Shown: positions 35,903 to 44,611, counted from the stretch's first letter. The stretch: 64,000 nucleotides of DNA from Paenibacillus yonginensis (GCF_001685395.1 NZ_CP014167.1:3858501-3922500); one strand, 5' to 3'. Made by a program: numbers and translations. Notes: generated by a model not told the origin, from the sequence alone.

Positions 35903-35918
35903 TCTATTTCCTGTCTGA

Positions 35919-36368
35919 TTACCAGCCAAAGTCCAGCGTTCTTTCGGTTTCCGTGTAGGTCTTGATGTTGCTGAGAATCATCCACCAGTGGCCCTCCGTA
36001 TGTTCCAACGCCGGATGTCCCGGTGTCCACTCATCGTTGACCAGCGTCAGCTTCGTGCAGCCGCCGATTTTGTCCATCCGGAAAGTCACCCTCGATTCCA
36101 GCTCGGCATGATTCTCGCGGTAGGACGGTCCGGGATGCTCGCGGTAGCTCAGCACTTTGCCCGGCTCAGCCTCCAAAATGACCCCATATACATGCACCGT
36201 CTCATCGCCGTCTGCCCCCGGACCCACATATTCGAAAGAAGCCCCTGGTGTTAAGTCGGATTTCAAGAGAGAACCGAAGAAGGTGCTGCGCGTGCCCTCC
36301 GGCGAAACCAGCGTCTGCCACACCTGCTCCGGCTCCGCTCCGATATAAAACTCATATTTCAATTCCAT
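35919..36368 (-). CDS. SRPBCC (AHSA1-like) domain protein
   Basis: 149 aa. The START-like fold of the Aha1 C-terminal / SRPBCC family: YEFYIGAEPEQVWQTLVSPEGTRSTFFG at the start, LKSDLTPGASFEYVGP, and a long C-terminal helix region (HTEGHWWMILSNIKTYTET). These small cytoplasmic proteins have a hydrophobic pocket for lipid or aromatic ligands; roles are mostly unknown. It is divergent from the AraC-type regulator 122 bases away, which may control it. Confidence 0.88.
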   Translation of the reverse strand: MELKYEFYIGAEPEQVWQTLVSPEGTRSTFFGSLLKSDLTPGASFEYVGPGADGDETVHVYGVILEAEPGKVLSYREHPGPSYRENHAELESRVTFRMDKIGGCTKLTLVNDEWTPGHPALEHTEGHWWMILSNIKTYTETERTLDFGW

Positions 36369-36490
36369 GTCAATCTCTCCTTCCGAAATTTGGATTGTGT
36401 TAATATGATTTTATTAGCTGAACCGATGGCATGTCTTGTAAAAAGGCGACAAACCTGATCCTATTTCTCGAATTCCGGGAGGACGATAAC

Positions 36491-37297
36491 ATGAGTCAAA
36501 AACCCATCCAGCCAGCCATGGGTATACTTCGTCATACGCAGGCAAATGAAAAGTTCCGGCTTGCCCGCTTGCAGCCAGCTTCCGCGTTAACCCCTTTCAT
36601 CAAACATTATTGGATAGCGCAATGGAACTTAGACGGACAAGCTGCCTACGATCAGGAAGTGGTTCCGAATCCGTGCGTCAATCTGGTTGTGGAGCGGGGA
36701 AATACGTTCTTCTACGCGCCCTCTGCCCAAAAATACGCCCACCGGCTGGACGGCTCGGGAGCGGTGTTCGGCGTCAAATTCCATCCCGGCGGATTTTATC
36801 CGTTTCTGCGCGACTCCGTATCCGGATTGCAGGGAATGCCGCTGCCCTCCTCCCCTATTCTGGGTTTGGCCGGAGCCGACCTTGAGCAGCAGCTGCTTAG
36901 CCCGGAGATTTCGGATGAAGATAAGGCTCAGATTGCGGACCGGCTGTTTATGAACGTGCTGCCTGCCGAGGACCCGCAGGTTTCCTTTATCCGCGATATT
37001 GTATCTTATATTGCCGAGCATAAGGAATTATCCCGGGTTGAGCAGCTGTGCACAGTATTTGACTGCAATATCCGGACTCTGCAGCGGTCTTTCGGACAGT
37101 ATGTCGGACTCAGCCCCAAGACGGTTATCCGGCTGTACCGCCTGCAGAACGCCGCAGAGGCCATGGACAAAGGTCAAAGCAGCAGCCTGACCGACTTTTC
37201 GATGGAGCTGGGCTATCATGATCAGGCTCATTTTATTAAAGATTTCAAAGCCGTTATCGGCCTTACTCCGGAGCAGTACATCCGGTTGAAAATATAG
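36491..37297 (+). CDS. AraC-family regulator
   Basis: 268 aa from the ATG at 36491 (GGGAGGA 7 bases upstream). Residues 1-150 resemble the DUF6597 sensory domain common in AraC proteins (HYWIAQWNLDGQ, EVVPNPCVNLVVERG, GVKFHPGGFYPFL). Residues 165-268 are the two-helix-turn-helix domain (VEQLCTVFDCNIRTLQRSFGQYVGLSPKTVIRLYRLQNA, then YHDQAHFIKDFKAVIGLTP). It lies 13 bases before the alkyltransferase-like gene and is likely in one transcript with it, which suggests control of a small-molecule or alkylation response. Confidence 0.92.
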   Translation: MSQKPIQPAMGILRHTQANEKFRLARLQPASALTPFIKHYWIAQWNLDGQAAYDQEVVPNPCVNLVVERGNTFFYAPSAQKYAHRLDGSGAVFGVKFHPGGFYPFLRDSVSGLQGMPLPSSPILGLAGADLEQQLLSPEISDEDKAQIADRLFMNVLPAEDPQVSFIRDIVSYIAEHKELSRVEQLCTVFDCNIRTLQRSFGQYVGLSPKTVIRLYRLQNAAEAMDKGQSSSLTDFSMELGYHDQAHFIKDFKAVIGLTPEQYIRLKI

Positions 37298-37310
37298 AAG
37301 GGGCGGTATC

Positions 37311-37664
37311 ATGTTGCCTTTTACACAGCAAGTGATTTCAATCATTAAGCAGATTCCCGAAGGACGGGTTATGACTTACGGCCAAATCGCCGCCCTGGCG
37401 GGAAGCCCCCGCGCCGCAAGACAGGTTGTGCGGATTCTGCATTCCTCCAGCCGCAAGCACCAGCTCCCCTGGCACCGGGTAGTGAATGCAAAGGGCGAAA
37501 TTGGACTTCAGGATGAGGAGTCCCGTTTTATGCAGCGGATGATGCTAGAGCAGGAAGGCGTGGAGTTCGGATTGGGAGAGCGGATTAATCTGGAGATTTT
37601 TCGAGCTGATGGGGAACAAACGTTTCTGAAATGTTATACTAATTCTGAAGATACCACTGAGTAG
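37311..37664 (+). CDS. Alkyltransferase-like protein (ATL)
   Basis: 117 aa, the size of the DNA-binding domain of O6-alkylguanine alkyltransferases. The HTH and Arg finger region (GRVMTYGQIAALAGSPRAARQVVRIL) is intact, but the methyl-acceptor motif PCHRV reads PWHRVV: the reactive Cys is Trp. That replacement defines ATL proteins, which bind O6-alkylguanine without repairing it and mark it for nucleotide excision repair. The C-terminal 20 residues are non-conserved. It follows the AraC gene by 13 bases and precedes the SWIM/SNF2 pair by 18. Confidence 0.93.
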   Translation: MLPFTQQVISIIKQIPEGRVMTYGQIAALAGSPRAARQVVRILHSSSRKHQLPWHRVVNAKGEIGLQDEESRFMQRMMLEQEGVEFGLGERINLEIFRADGEQTFLKCYTNSEDTTE

Positions 37665-37682
37665 GAAAAGGGAGAACCTATC

Positions 37683-39449
37683 GTGACGATGAAACCAGAC
37701 GGCCTGATCCGGGATGCCGAATGGAACAGGCTGGTTCAATATACAGGCAGTCAATTTGACGAAGTCACGCTGAGCCGGGGCTTTCTTTATTTCAAGCAGG
37801 GAAGGGTTGAGCGGCTGGAAATGCCCGAACCGGAGCTGGTGGAAGCGTCGGTCAAGGGGAGCGCTGCCGATCCTTACAAGGTCAAGATCCCGCTCGACAC
37901 CTTGTCCCTGGCAAGCTGCACCTGCCCGGTCGATGTGCCCTGCAAGCATATCGCTGCCGCGCTGATGAAGCTGGCCGAAACCCAGGGGCGGTCGGTGAAC
38001 AGTCTGGCGAATGCCAAAGCCAAACAAATGTTGGCCTCCACTCTGCCTTCCGTTAAACCGGCCCCTCCGCTGATCCGAAGAGGGCTGTTTGCGGAGGAAA
38101 GACGGGCAGAAGGTCCCTCCATGAGTCAGGAACGGACGAGCAGTGCCGGGCCTGCGGCTCCTGCAGACAGGACAACGAACAGGGACGCCATGGACAGCGG
38201 CATTGCCGGATGGCATGCCCTCTTTCAGCAGGTTACGGCCCCACTTGACCGGGAGGTCCGCAACTCCACTTATGCGGATCAAGCGCTGGAACGGATTCTC
38301 CAAGCGAAGCGGAAGCTCTCCCGAGGTGCCGAGCAGCTATATGGACTGCACGCCCATCTGTTTGTGCAGCGTTCCCTGCTCCAGCCGGTCAAAATCCCCG
38401 GGGCGGCGGCAGCCTACAGCTCCCACCTCGGCTATTTCACCCATCTGGCCGTAGGGGAGATGGACAAAGCCGTCCTCCTGTCCCTGGAGGATGTCCCGTC
38501 CGGTATAACAGGGGAAGAACAGGAAAAGCTGCAGCCCCTGCTGCTTCAAACCTTGGACTGGCTCCGCCGCGAGATGCTGGCCGAGCCGCGGGAACGTTAT
38601 TATTTCTCTCACTATTATTATCGTTATTGGAAGCAATGGCTGATGCCCTTCTTCCCTGGAACGGAGCGGCTGCGGGAAGAACTGGCCAAGCTGGATGCCG
38701 GGGAAGCCGCTGGTCAGGCTTCGGTTAAAAGCGGTGGCGCCGCGGCCCAGCTGCCGCCCCGAGTCGTCCAGCCCTATGCGCTTGGCGTCTCCAGGGCCTG
38801 GCTCCTGGCGCTGCTTGGCGAAGACGAGTTGGCCTGGGAACGGCTGCGGACGGCCTCTTCCCCGCCTTCCGGACTTCGTCAGGAGGATCAGTCCGCCCTG
38901 CTGGACATCGTGCAACAGAGCGGAAGCGGTGCAAGGCTGACCTCCTGGCTGATGCGGCTTGTTCCCCTGCTGAAGAACAGCAGAACCAGCCAGCTTGAAT
39001 CTTATTTTGGATACTGGGAGGCGGCTGCCGCACTTGATCCGTCTGCCGGAACCTTGATGTGGCGCATTCTGGAAGAGCTGCTCCCTGCAGCCCAGCGTTT
39101 CTATGAACGCAAGCTGTTCGAGCACGGCCGCTTTCGGGAATGGATGGATTATCAGCTGTCGGCCGGCGCGGAACCGCTCGACTTCAAGGTGAAGGAGCTG
39201 CAGATGATCGAGAAAGCCGACCCGCGGCTGCTGCTGCCCTTCTACCATCAGGCGGTAGAGCGTTATGTCACCCATAAGAACAGGGACAGCTATAAAAAGG
39301 CGGTCAAGCTGCTCAAACGGCTGGCCAAGCTCTACGCCAAGCTGAAGCAGTCTGAGCGGTGGGAACTGTTTATCACCGCTTTCGCCGTGCGTCACAGCAG
39401 GCTGCGGGCCCTCCAGGAAGAGCTGCGGAAAGGAAAGCTGATTTCATGA
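37683..39449 (+). CDS. SWIM zinc-finger protein (YwqB-like)
   Basis: 588 aa from GTG (37683), 7 bases after AGGGAGA. The SWIM motif is CTCPVDVPCKH (CxCx5CxH) at about residues 79-89. An N-terminal EVTLSRGFLYFKQGRV segment is typical of SWIM proteins that accompany SNF2 helicases. The remaining 450 residues are helical, without other motifs. It overlaps the SNF2 gene by ATGA, as a matched pair like B. subtilis ywqB/ywqA. The SWIM domain probably binds DNA or the helicase. The function is unknown. Confidence 0.88.
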   Translation: MTMKPDGLIRDAEWNRLVQYTGSQFDEVTLSRGFLYFKQGRVERLEMPEPELVEASVKGSAADPYKVKIPLDTLSLASCTCPVDVPCKHIAAALMKLAETQGRSVNSLANAKAKQMLASTLPSVKPAPPLIRRGLFAEERRAEGPSMSQERTSSAGPAAPADRTTNRDAMDSGIAGWHALFQQVTAPLDREVRNSTYADQALERILQAKRKLSRGAEQLYGLHAHLFVQRSLLQPVKIPGAAAAYSSHLGYFTHLAVGEMDKAVLLSLEDVPSGITGEEQEKLQPLLLQTLDWLRREMLAEPRERYYFSHYYYRYWKQWLMPFFPGTERLREELAKLDAGEAAGQASVKSGGAAAQLPPRVVQPYALGVSRAWLLALLGEDELAWERLRTASSPPSGLRQEDQSALLDIVQQSGSGARLTSWLMRLVPLLKNSRTSQLESYFGYWEAAAALDPSAGTLMWRILEELLPAAQRFYERKLFEHGRFREWMDYQLSAGAEPLDFKVKELQMIEKADPRLLLPFYHQAVERYVTHKNRDSYKKAVKLLKRLAKLYAKLKQSERWELFITAFAVRHSRLRALQEELRKGKLIS

Positions 39450-42400
39450 GCAAGCATTTACAAAGCATACAAGTTCACGCCCGGCTGACGCCCTATGGGG
39501 ATGCGCTGTTGTTCGGACAGAAACAAGCTTATGGCTACGAGCCGGGACTTTATCTCAAACAGCTGCTGTTCGCCTGGCATGAAGAGTCATTCTATGGCAC
39601 CGAGCTGGAGATCCAGCAGACGGACGGAGCCGACATTATTGTCCTGCCCGCCGAACAGGTTATCCCTTATATAGCCGACTCGGCGGGTATGCTGCAGCAT
39701 GTCGAATGGACCTGGGACGAAGAATCGCGCCCGCTGCAGCTGCTCGCCCCGGGCCTGGCCGCCTGCATCCGGCAGCGCAAATTCCATCCGAGCCTGGAGG
39801 CTTTCCGACAGGGAAAGCTGCAGTGGGTATGGGATGAAGATTTTGTAAGGGAGAGCGCAGCGGAACATTTGCCGCCGGGCGCCCGGACAAGCGATGTTCG
39901 CGAGGCGCTTGAGGCGGCTGCAGAGGACAGCGAGCTGCGGGAAGGGCTGCGGGCCGCCTTCTCGGCTTCGGTGTTCCAGCGTTATTACAACTCCGAAGAA
40001 GAGGCGGCCGATCTGCGCAGCGAATTCCCGCGGCTGTTCGAGCGCGGCGCCGCCCGGTTCGCGGGCATGAATGAACAGGCTTGGCTGGTCGCGATCGGCT
40101 GGAGGGCCGATACAGCGCCGTTTAGGCCGGTTCTTCAGCTGCTCGAACCGGAGGAAGCGGAGCCCCGGTGGCGGCTCCGGCTTCAACTGCAGGATAAACT
40201 CGACGCCTCGTCGCTTTATCCTGTGCAGCTTGCAGACAGCGGCGAAGCCGCGGGAAGCTGGCCGGCCGAATGGACGGCCCATGTCCGCGAGCGCAGCGCC
40301 GGCTGGCTGGACCGGCTGCGCGCGGGAATGCCGCCCGGCCGTCTGATGGACGGCCCGGACGTGCTTGGACGCGCGCTGGACAACGACGCTGCCTGGCAGT
40401 TCCTGCGCCAGGACAGCGAGCTGCTGCTGCGGGCCGGCTGGCTTGTGCTGCTGCCGGCCTGGTGGGAATCCGCCAGCCGCCGCAAGCCGCGGCTGCGCGC
40501 CAAGGTTCGCGCGGTGTCTGAAGAGGAGCAAGCAGCGCGAGGCCCTTCTTATTTCGGCTTCGATTCGCTGGTCGATTTCGACTGGCGGATCGCCATCGGC
40601 GACGCCGATTTAAGCGAAAGCGAATTCCATGAGCTGATCGCCATGAATGAACGGCTAGTCCGCTTTCGTGGGCAGTGGCTGGCGCTGGACCCCGCCTTCC
40701 TGACCCAAATCCGCCGGGCGATGGAGAGTATCGATCCGGAGCAGGGCCTATCCTTCCAGGATGTGCTTCAACTGCATTTGCTGGAGCAGCGGAAGCAGGA
40801 ACGCCTGCAGGCTATCCAAGACAGCAAGGGTGAAGAAGATCAAGGCGGCACGGAAGACGCGCCCGAGGAAGAGGAAGACGAGGCCCGCGTCCGGATCGAA
40901 GTGGAATTAAACGGGCAGCTTGCCCACCTGTTCAGCCAATTGAACCGCAAAGAGGACTGGCCGCTGGAGCCGGTGCCGGACGCCCTTCAGGCCACGCTGC
41001 GCACTTATCAGCACGAGGGATTTGCCTGGCTTGCTTTCCTGCGCCGCTATGGCCTGGGCGGTATTCTCGCCGATGACATGGGCCTCGGGAAAACGGTGCA
41101 GCTGATCGCTTATCTGCTGTTTGTGAAGGAGAGCCGGACGGGCGAAGCTGCTGCGGCAGAGCGGCAGACGGTGACCGGATCTGCGGCCAGAGCCGCCCGA
41201 ATCCGCCGCCATACTCCGGCGCTCGTCATCTGCCCGACGTCCGTGCTCGGCAACTGGCAGAAGGAGCTGCAGCGGTTCGCGCCTTCCTTGTCGGTCAAGC
41301 TCCATTACGGCAGCAGCCGGCAGAGCGGAGAAGCCTTTGAAGCGGACACGCTGCAGGCGGATGTGGTCCTGACCTCCTACGCCACGGCAGCGCTTGATCA
41401 GGAGCTGCTGCAGACGGTGACCTGGGAGTCGATTTGTCTCGACGAAGCGCAGAATATCAAGAACGCCCAGACGAAACAGTCTACTGCCGTCCGCAGCTTC
41501 CCGGCCAAACACCGCATTGCTTTGACCGGTACGCCGATCGAGAATCGCTTGGCCGAGCTGTGGTCGATTTATGATTTTATCGCGCCTGGTTATCTGGGGT
41601 CGGCGAGATCCTTCCAGCATCGGTTCGCTACGCCGATCGAAAAAGAACATGACGAACGCCGCACAGCCGATCTCAAAAAGCTGGTTCATCCCTTCCTGCT
41701 GCGCCGGAAGAAAAAGGACCCGGCCATTCAGCTTGATCTGCCCGAGAAAAACGAGATGAAAACCTACGTCCATCTGACCGCCGAGCAGGGCGCCTTGTAC
41801 GATCAGGCCGTCAATCAGCTGATGAAACAGATGGGAAGCCTCAAAGGCATCCAGCGCAAAGGCGCGATTCTGTCCGCCTTGACCCAGCTGAAGCAGCTGT
41901 GCGACCACCCGCTGTTGTCCAGCGGAGAACCGTATCCGGGCATGGCCGGGGAACCGGTGGAGGATGCGGACATCGCTGCGCTGGTCGAGCGCTCCTCCAA
42001 GCTGGAGCGGCTGCTCGCGATGGTGAAGGAGCTGCGTGAGGAAGGCGAGCGCTGTCTGATCTTCACCCAATACATCGGCATGGGCAACATGCTGAAGACC
42101 GTGCTTGAGCATGAGCTGCAGGAGCCGGTGCTGTATCTGAACGGCAGCACCTCCAAAACGGTCCGCGACCGGATGGTCGAGCAGTTCCAGACAGGAACAG
42201 CCGCACCGGCGGCAGAGAAAGCTACGGACAGCGGAACCCGGACAGCGGCTGCGGATCAAACCCAAGCGACGGCGGATGAAAAGGCAGCTGAAGCTGCGGC
42301 TGCCGCTTCTGCCGCAAAATCTCCGGCCGTGTTTATTCTGTCCCTGAAGGCAGGCGGAGTAGGCTTGAACCTGACGGCGGCCAACCATGTCTTCCACTTC

Positions 42401-42649
42401 GACCGCTGGTGGAATCCGGCGGTGGAGAACCAGGCGACAGACCGGGCTTACCGGATGGGGCAAACCAAAGACGTGCAGGTGCACAAATTTATTTGTCTGG
42501 GCACTCTGGAAGAACGGATCGACGAAATGCTGGAGAACAAGCAGCAGCTCAGCGACAATGTGATCTCCAGTACCGAAGGCTGGATCACCGAGCTGTCCAC
42601 CGAGGATCTGCGCGAGCTGATTACACTGCGGAGGGATTGGGGCGGTTAA
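39446..42649 (+). CDS. SNF2-family DNA helicase/translocase (YwqA-like)
   Basis: 1067 aa from the ATG at 39446, which overlaps the SWIM gene stop. The N-terminal half (to about 500) is the bacterial SNF2-associated region. The motor starts near 520: motif I ADDMGLGKTVQ, II LDEAQNIKN, III LTGTPIENRLAELWS, V GVGLNLTAANHVFHFDRWWNPAVE and VI QATDRAYRMGQ. An Ala/Thr-rich insertion of about 45 residues (nt 42190-42325) lies in the second RecA lobe before motif V; it is low complexity and likely disordered. Such enzymes move on dsDNA in transcription-coupled or damage-related processes. The SWIM partner is upstream. Confidence 0.92.
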   Translation: MSKHLQSIQVHARLTPYGDALLFGQKQAYGYEPGLYLKQLLFAWHEESFYGTELEIQQTDGADIIVLPAEQVIPYIADSAGMLQHVEWTWDEESRPLQLLAPGLAACIRQRKFHPSLEAFRQGKLQWVWDEDFVRESAAEHLPPGARTSDVREALEAAAEDSELREGLRAAFSASVFQRYYNSEEEAADLRSEFPRLFERGAARFAGMNEQAWLVAIGWRADTAPFRPVLQLLEPEEAEPRWRLRLQLQDKLDASSLYPVQLADSGEAAGSWPAEWTAHVRERSAGWLDRLRAGMPPGRLMDGPDVLGRALDNDAAWQFLRQDSELLLRAGWLVLLPAWWESASRRKPRLRAKVRAVSEEEQAARGPSYFGFDSLVDFDWRIAIGDADLSESEFHELIAMNERLVRFRGQWLALDPAFLTQIRRAMESIDPEQGLSFQDVLQLHLLEQRKQERLQAIQDSKGEEDQGGTEDAPEEEEDEARVRIEVELNGQLAHLFSQLNRKEDWPLEPVPDALQATLRTYQHEGFAWLAFLRRYGLGGILADDMGLGKTVQLIAYLLFVKESRTGEAAAAERQTVTGSAARAARIRRHTPALVICPTSVLGNWQKELQRFAPSLSVKLHYGSSRQSGEAFEADTLQADVVLTSYATAALDQELLQTVTWESICLDEAQNIKNAQTKQSTAVRSFPAKHRIALTGTPIENRLAELWSIYDFIAPGYLGSARSFQHRFATPIEKEHDERRTADLKKLVHPFLLRRKKKDPAIQLDLPEKNEMKTYVHLTAEQGALYDQAVNQLMKQMGSLKGIQRKGAILSALTQLKQLCDHPLLSSGEPYPGMAGEPVEDADIAALVERSSKLERLLAMVKELREEGERCLIFTQYIGMGNMLKTVLEHELQEPVLYLNGSTSKTVRDRMVEQFQTGTAAPAAEKATDSGTRTAAADQTQATADEKAAEAAAAASAAKSPAVFILSLKAGGVGLNLTAANHVFHFDRWWNPAVENQATDRAYRMGQTKDVQVHKFICLGTLEERIDEMLENKQQLSDNVISSTEGWITELSTEDLRELITLRRDWGG

Positions 42650-42724
42650 CGATCCGTTTTAGGGGATTACAAGCGTATAAACAGATAAGCGTGTAAGAGC
42701 AATCAATCGACTTACAGAATGATC

Positions 42725-42766
42725 AAAAATAGACCGTGCCCTTGTGTGGGGACGGTCTATTTCTTT
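42725..42766. terminator. Bidirectional terminator between SNF2 and crcB genes
   Basis: An 11-bp perfect stem (AAATAGACCGT / ACGGTCTATTT) with a 14-base loop and T-rich tails on both strands, placed between convergent genes. Confidence 0.85.
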
Positions 42767-42780
42767 GTTACAGGCAAAGG

Positions 42781-43143
42781 CTACAACCCTTTTCCCAGCT
42801 CAAAACCCGCATAAGCCAGCACCAGCCCCAGCACGACGCTGAGCAGCAAATATTGTCCTGCAGCGCCAAAGCGCTTCTGCTTGCTGAACTGGACCAGCTC
42901 ATACTGAAACGTAGAGAACGTAGTGAACGCGCCCATAAATCCCGTGCCGAGCAGCAGGATCATCTGGACGTTTGCATCCAGCCCGGTCAGCAGCCCCAGC
43001 AGGAACGCGCCGAGCAGATTAACAAATAGCGTGCCTATGGGCATGATGAGGGACGGGAATCTTTTTCCCAGATAAGTCACTGAGCCGTAACGGCAGACAG
43101 CCCCGGCAAACCCGCCGATGCCTACCCAAATCCAATCCGCCAT
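42781..43143 (-). CDS. crcB: Fluoride channel, second copy
   Basis: 120 aa from the ATG at 43143 (GGGGAGG upstream); the open frame runs further upstream inside the first copy. Four membrane helices and the CrcB/Fluc features: GGFAGAVCRYGSV, GTLFVNLLGAFLLG with the pore Asn, and GFMGAFTTFSTFQYE with the Phe-box and Thr-rich turn. Fluc channels are dual-topology dimers that let fluoride leave the cell. Two adjacent, different copies in Firmicutes usually form a heterodimer with fixed opposite topology. It starts 2 bases after the first copy's stop. Confidence 0.95.
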   Translation of the reverse strand: MADWIWVGIGGFAGAVCRYGSVTYLGKRFPSLIMPIGTLFVNLLGAFLLGLLTGLDANVQMILLLGTGFMGAFTTFSTFQYELVQFSKQKRFGAAGQYLLLSVVLGLVLAYAGFELGKGL

Positions 43144-43144
43144 C

Positions 43145-43543
43145 CTAATGCCCCTCCCCTGCGGTTTGGACGGACTTAAAGCTGCCGAGCCGTACGCCCA
43201 GCCAAGCGCAGACATATCCGCCAACCAGACTGATCAGGATGTAAGCCAAAGCCGTGCCCGCATGGCCATCCTTCATCAGCATGATTCCTTCTTTGCAGAA
43301 CGTGGAAAACGTCGTATAGGAGCCGATAAACCCAGTCCCGAAGGCTACCCTGAAGGGTGGACTTACTTTAAAGCGGGTTGTTGCCGCCGTGTAGAACAAA
43401 GCCAGCACCAGACAGCCCGTCAGGTTCACGATCAACGTCCCGAACGGGAACAGGCCTACTCCCGGCAGGACGATCCACCGCCCCATTTCATAACGAAGCA
43501 GCGCACCCAAAATTCCGCTTAATCCAACCCATAAATAAATCAT
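43145..43543 (-). CDS. crcB: Fluoride channel, first copy
   Basis: 132 aa. Start region WVGLSGILGALLRYEMG, pore region GTLIVNLTGCLVLALFY and GFIGSYTTFSTFCKE show the same Fluc features as the second copy. The ATG at 43543 follows GAGGAGAAGCC. The gene is directly downstream of a fluoride riboswitch with its own terminator, so expression should rise only with fluoride. Likely partner in a heterodimer with the downstream copy. Confidence 0.95.
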   Translation of the reverse strand: MIYLWVGLSGILGALLRYEMGRWIVLPGVGLFPFGTLIVNLTGCLVLALFYTAATTRFKVSPPFRVAFGTGFIGSYTTFSTFCKEGIMLMKDGHAGTALAYILISLVGGYVCAWLGVRLGSFKSVQTAGEGH

Positions 43544-43587
43544 GGCTTCTCCTCACCTCTTACCTTTTCCTGATCTCTATTTTCTCC

Positions 43588-43630
43588 AAAAAAATAGACT
43601 CCTACCAGCACAAATAAACTGGTAGGAGTC
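43588..43630 (-). terminator. Expression-platform terminator of the fluoride riboswitch
   Basis: A 12-bp perfect stem (GACTCCTACCAG / CTGGTAGGAGTC) with a 10-base loop; seven T follow after TA on the - strand. Its left arm on the transcript is also the 3' side of the aptamer, so ligand binding would prevent terminator formation. Confidence 0.92.
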
Positions 43631-43670
43631 ATCAGCCCAAAGGGCGGTTATGGCGAACTCCATCGCCTAT
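43619..43670 (-). ncRNA. Fluoride riboswitch (crcB motif)
   Basis: On the - strand the aptamer contains GGCGATG, the TTCGCC partner, then ATAACCGCCC and GGGCTGATGACTCCTAC, which match the conserved crcB-motif elements in order. It lies 76 bases upstream of the first crcB start. Fluoride with Mg stabilises the pseudoknot, keeps the 3' arm out of the terminator and turns the two channel genes on. Confidence 0.93.
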
Positions 43671-43768
43671 CGTGTTGGTAGCAGTCTACCGTTATTTTAG
43701 ACGGCTATGGAATCCGGGTCAACAGAATTTTGGGAACAGAAAGGCTGTACCGTATTCCCGGTCCCCAT

Positions 43769-44611
43769 TTACAGCCCTCTGCTCATCAGCTTCATCAGCT
43801 TGGCTTCCGTATTGGTATGCTGGGCAGGGGTATAGACGCTGCAGCGAAGATCATCGTCGCCCTGCACCTGGAGCGAGGTGAGCTGAAACATCATTTTGCC
43901 GGCTTTGGCGTGCCGAAATTCCAGCAGCACATCGGGCGCCGAGCTTACCTTGCTTTGTTCCCACAGCCGGTTGAAATCCGGATGCTGCTGCTTCATCTCT
44001 TCCAGGAACAGATCATACCAGCCGTCATCGACATACTGTCCGTAATAAGAGCGGAACATGGACAGGTAATCGGAGGCGAACTGTTCCCAGTTCACGGCCA
44101 GGCGCTGGAATTCGCGGCGGGTGAACAGAAGCCAGATCAAATTGCGCTCCTCCGGCGGAATTTCGTCGAAGTTGAGAAAGATATGCGATGCCGCCTCATT
44201 CCAGCCGACAATATGGCAGCGGGGATCAGAGATGATCACGGGACAGCTGCGCAGGTCACGGATGATCTTCTGCAGGGAAGGACTAATTTGGGCCGTTTCC
44301 CGGACCGGGAGGCTGCTGCCTTTGCCGGCTTCAAAAGCCAGCGAAAATAAGTATTTGCGTTCATCCGCCGTCAGTTTTAAAGCGCTGGCCACATTGTCCA
44401 GCACGGAAGCCGACACCTGGATGTCACGCCCCTGCTCCAGCCAGGTATACCAGGTGGTGCTGACGCCGGCCAGATGGGCAACCTCCTCCCGGCGAAGTCC
44501 CGGAGTTCTGCGGCGGGTACCGGCAGGCAGCCCTACCTCCTCCGGCGAAATTTTGGCTCGCTGAGCCTTCAGAAAAGCGGATAAGGCCTGTAAACGCACT
44601 TGGGTAGACAT
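43769..44611 (-). CDS. MmyB-type HTH regulator
   Basis: 280 aa from the ATG at 44611 (AAGGTGG upstream). XRE-type HTH at residues 10-75 with the family signature LPAGTRRRTPGLRREEVAHLAGVSTTWY, then the MmyB-like PAS-type ligand domain (about 105-270: CPVIISDPRCHIVGWNEAA, NLIWLLF). In Streptomyces related proteins bind fatty acids; they usually regulate a divergent oxidoreductase or lipid gene. Here the divergent neighbour is a FabF-like synthase, which fits. A related regulator lies at 48232. Confidence 0.92.
   Translation of the reverse strand: MSTQVRLQALSAFLKAQRAKISPEEVGLPAGTRRRTPGLRREEVAHLAGVSTTWYTWLEQGRDIQVSASVLDNVASALKLTADERKYLFSLAFEAGKGSSLPVRETAQISPSLQKIIRDLRSCPVIISDPRCHIVGWNEAASHIFLNFDEIPPEERNLIWLLFTRREFQRLAVNWEQFASDYLSMFRSYYGQYVDDGWYDLFLEEMKQQHPDFNRLWEQSKVSSAPDVLLEFRHAKAGKMMFQLTSLQVQGDDDLRCSVYTPAQHTNTEAKLMKLMSRGL

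Larger units (their letters stand above)
35343..35918. other. 576-base region with weak ORFs
   Basis: Between the response regulator and the SRPBCC gene. On - there is a 71-codon ORF (35447-35662) with a possible AAGGA site. On + there is a 55-codon frame from the ATG at 35676 to 35843 (MYYLADSNGKKCIYE start) without a clear binding site. The two overlap little. A hairpin at 35869-35902 (AACCCGAT/ATCGGGTT arms, one mismatch) can end transcripts in both directions. The region may hold decayed genes. Confidence 0.5.

Noticed and set aside
36491-37664. Ada-like two-part adaptive response (AraC plus methyltransferase)
   Set aside because: The AraC protein lacks the Ada Cys4 zinc domain and the second gene has Trp instead of the acceptor Cys, so it is not an Ada system.
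40907-42484. 525-codon - strand ORF opposite the SNF2 gene
   Set aside because: Covers the conserved helicase motifs in antisense; no domain or start signal of its own.
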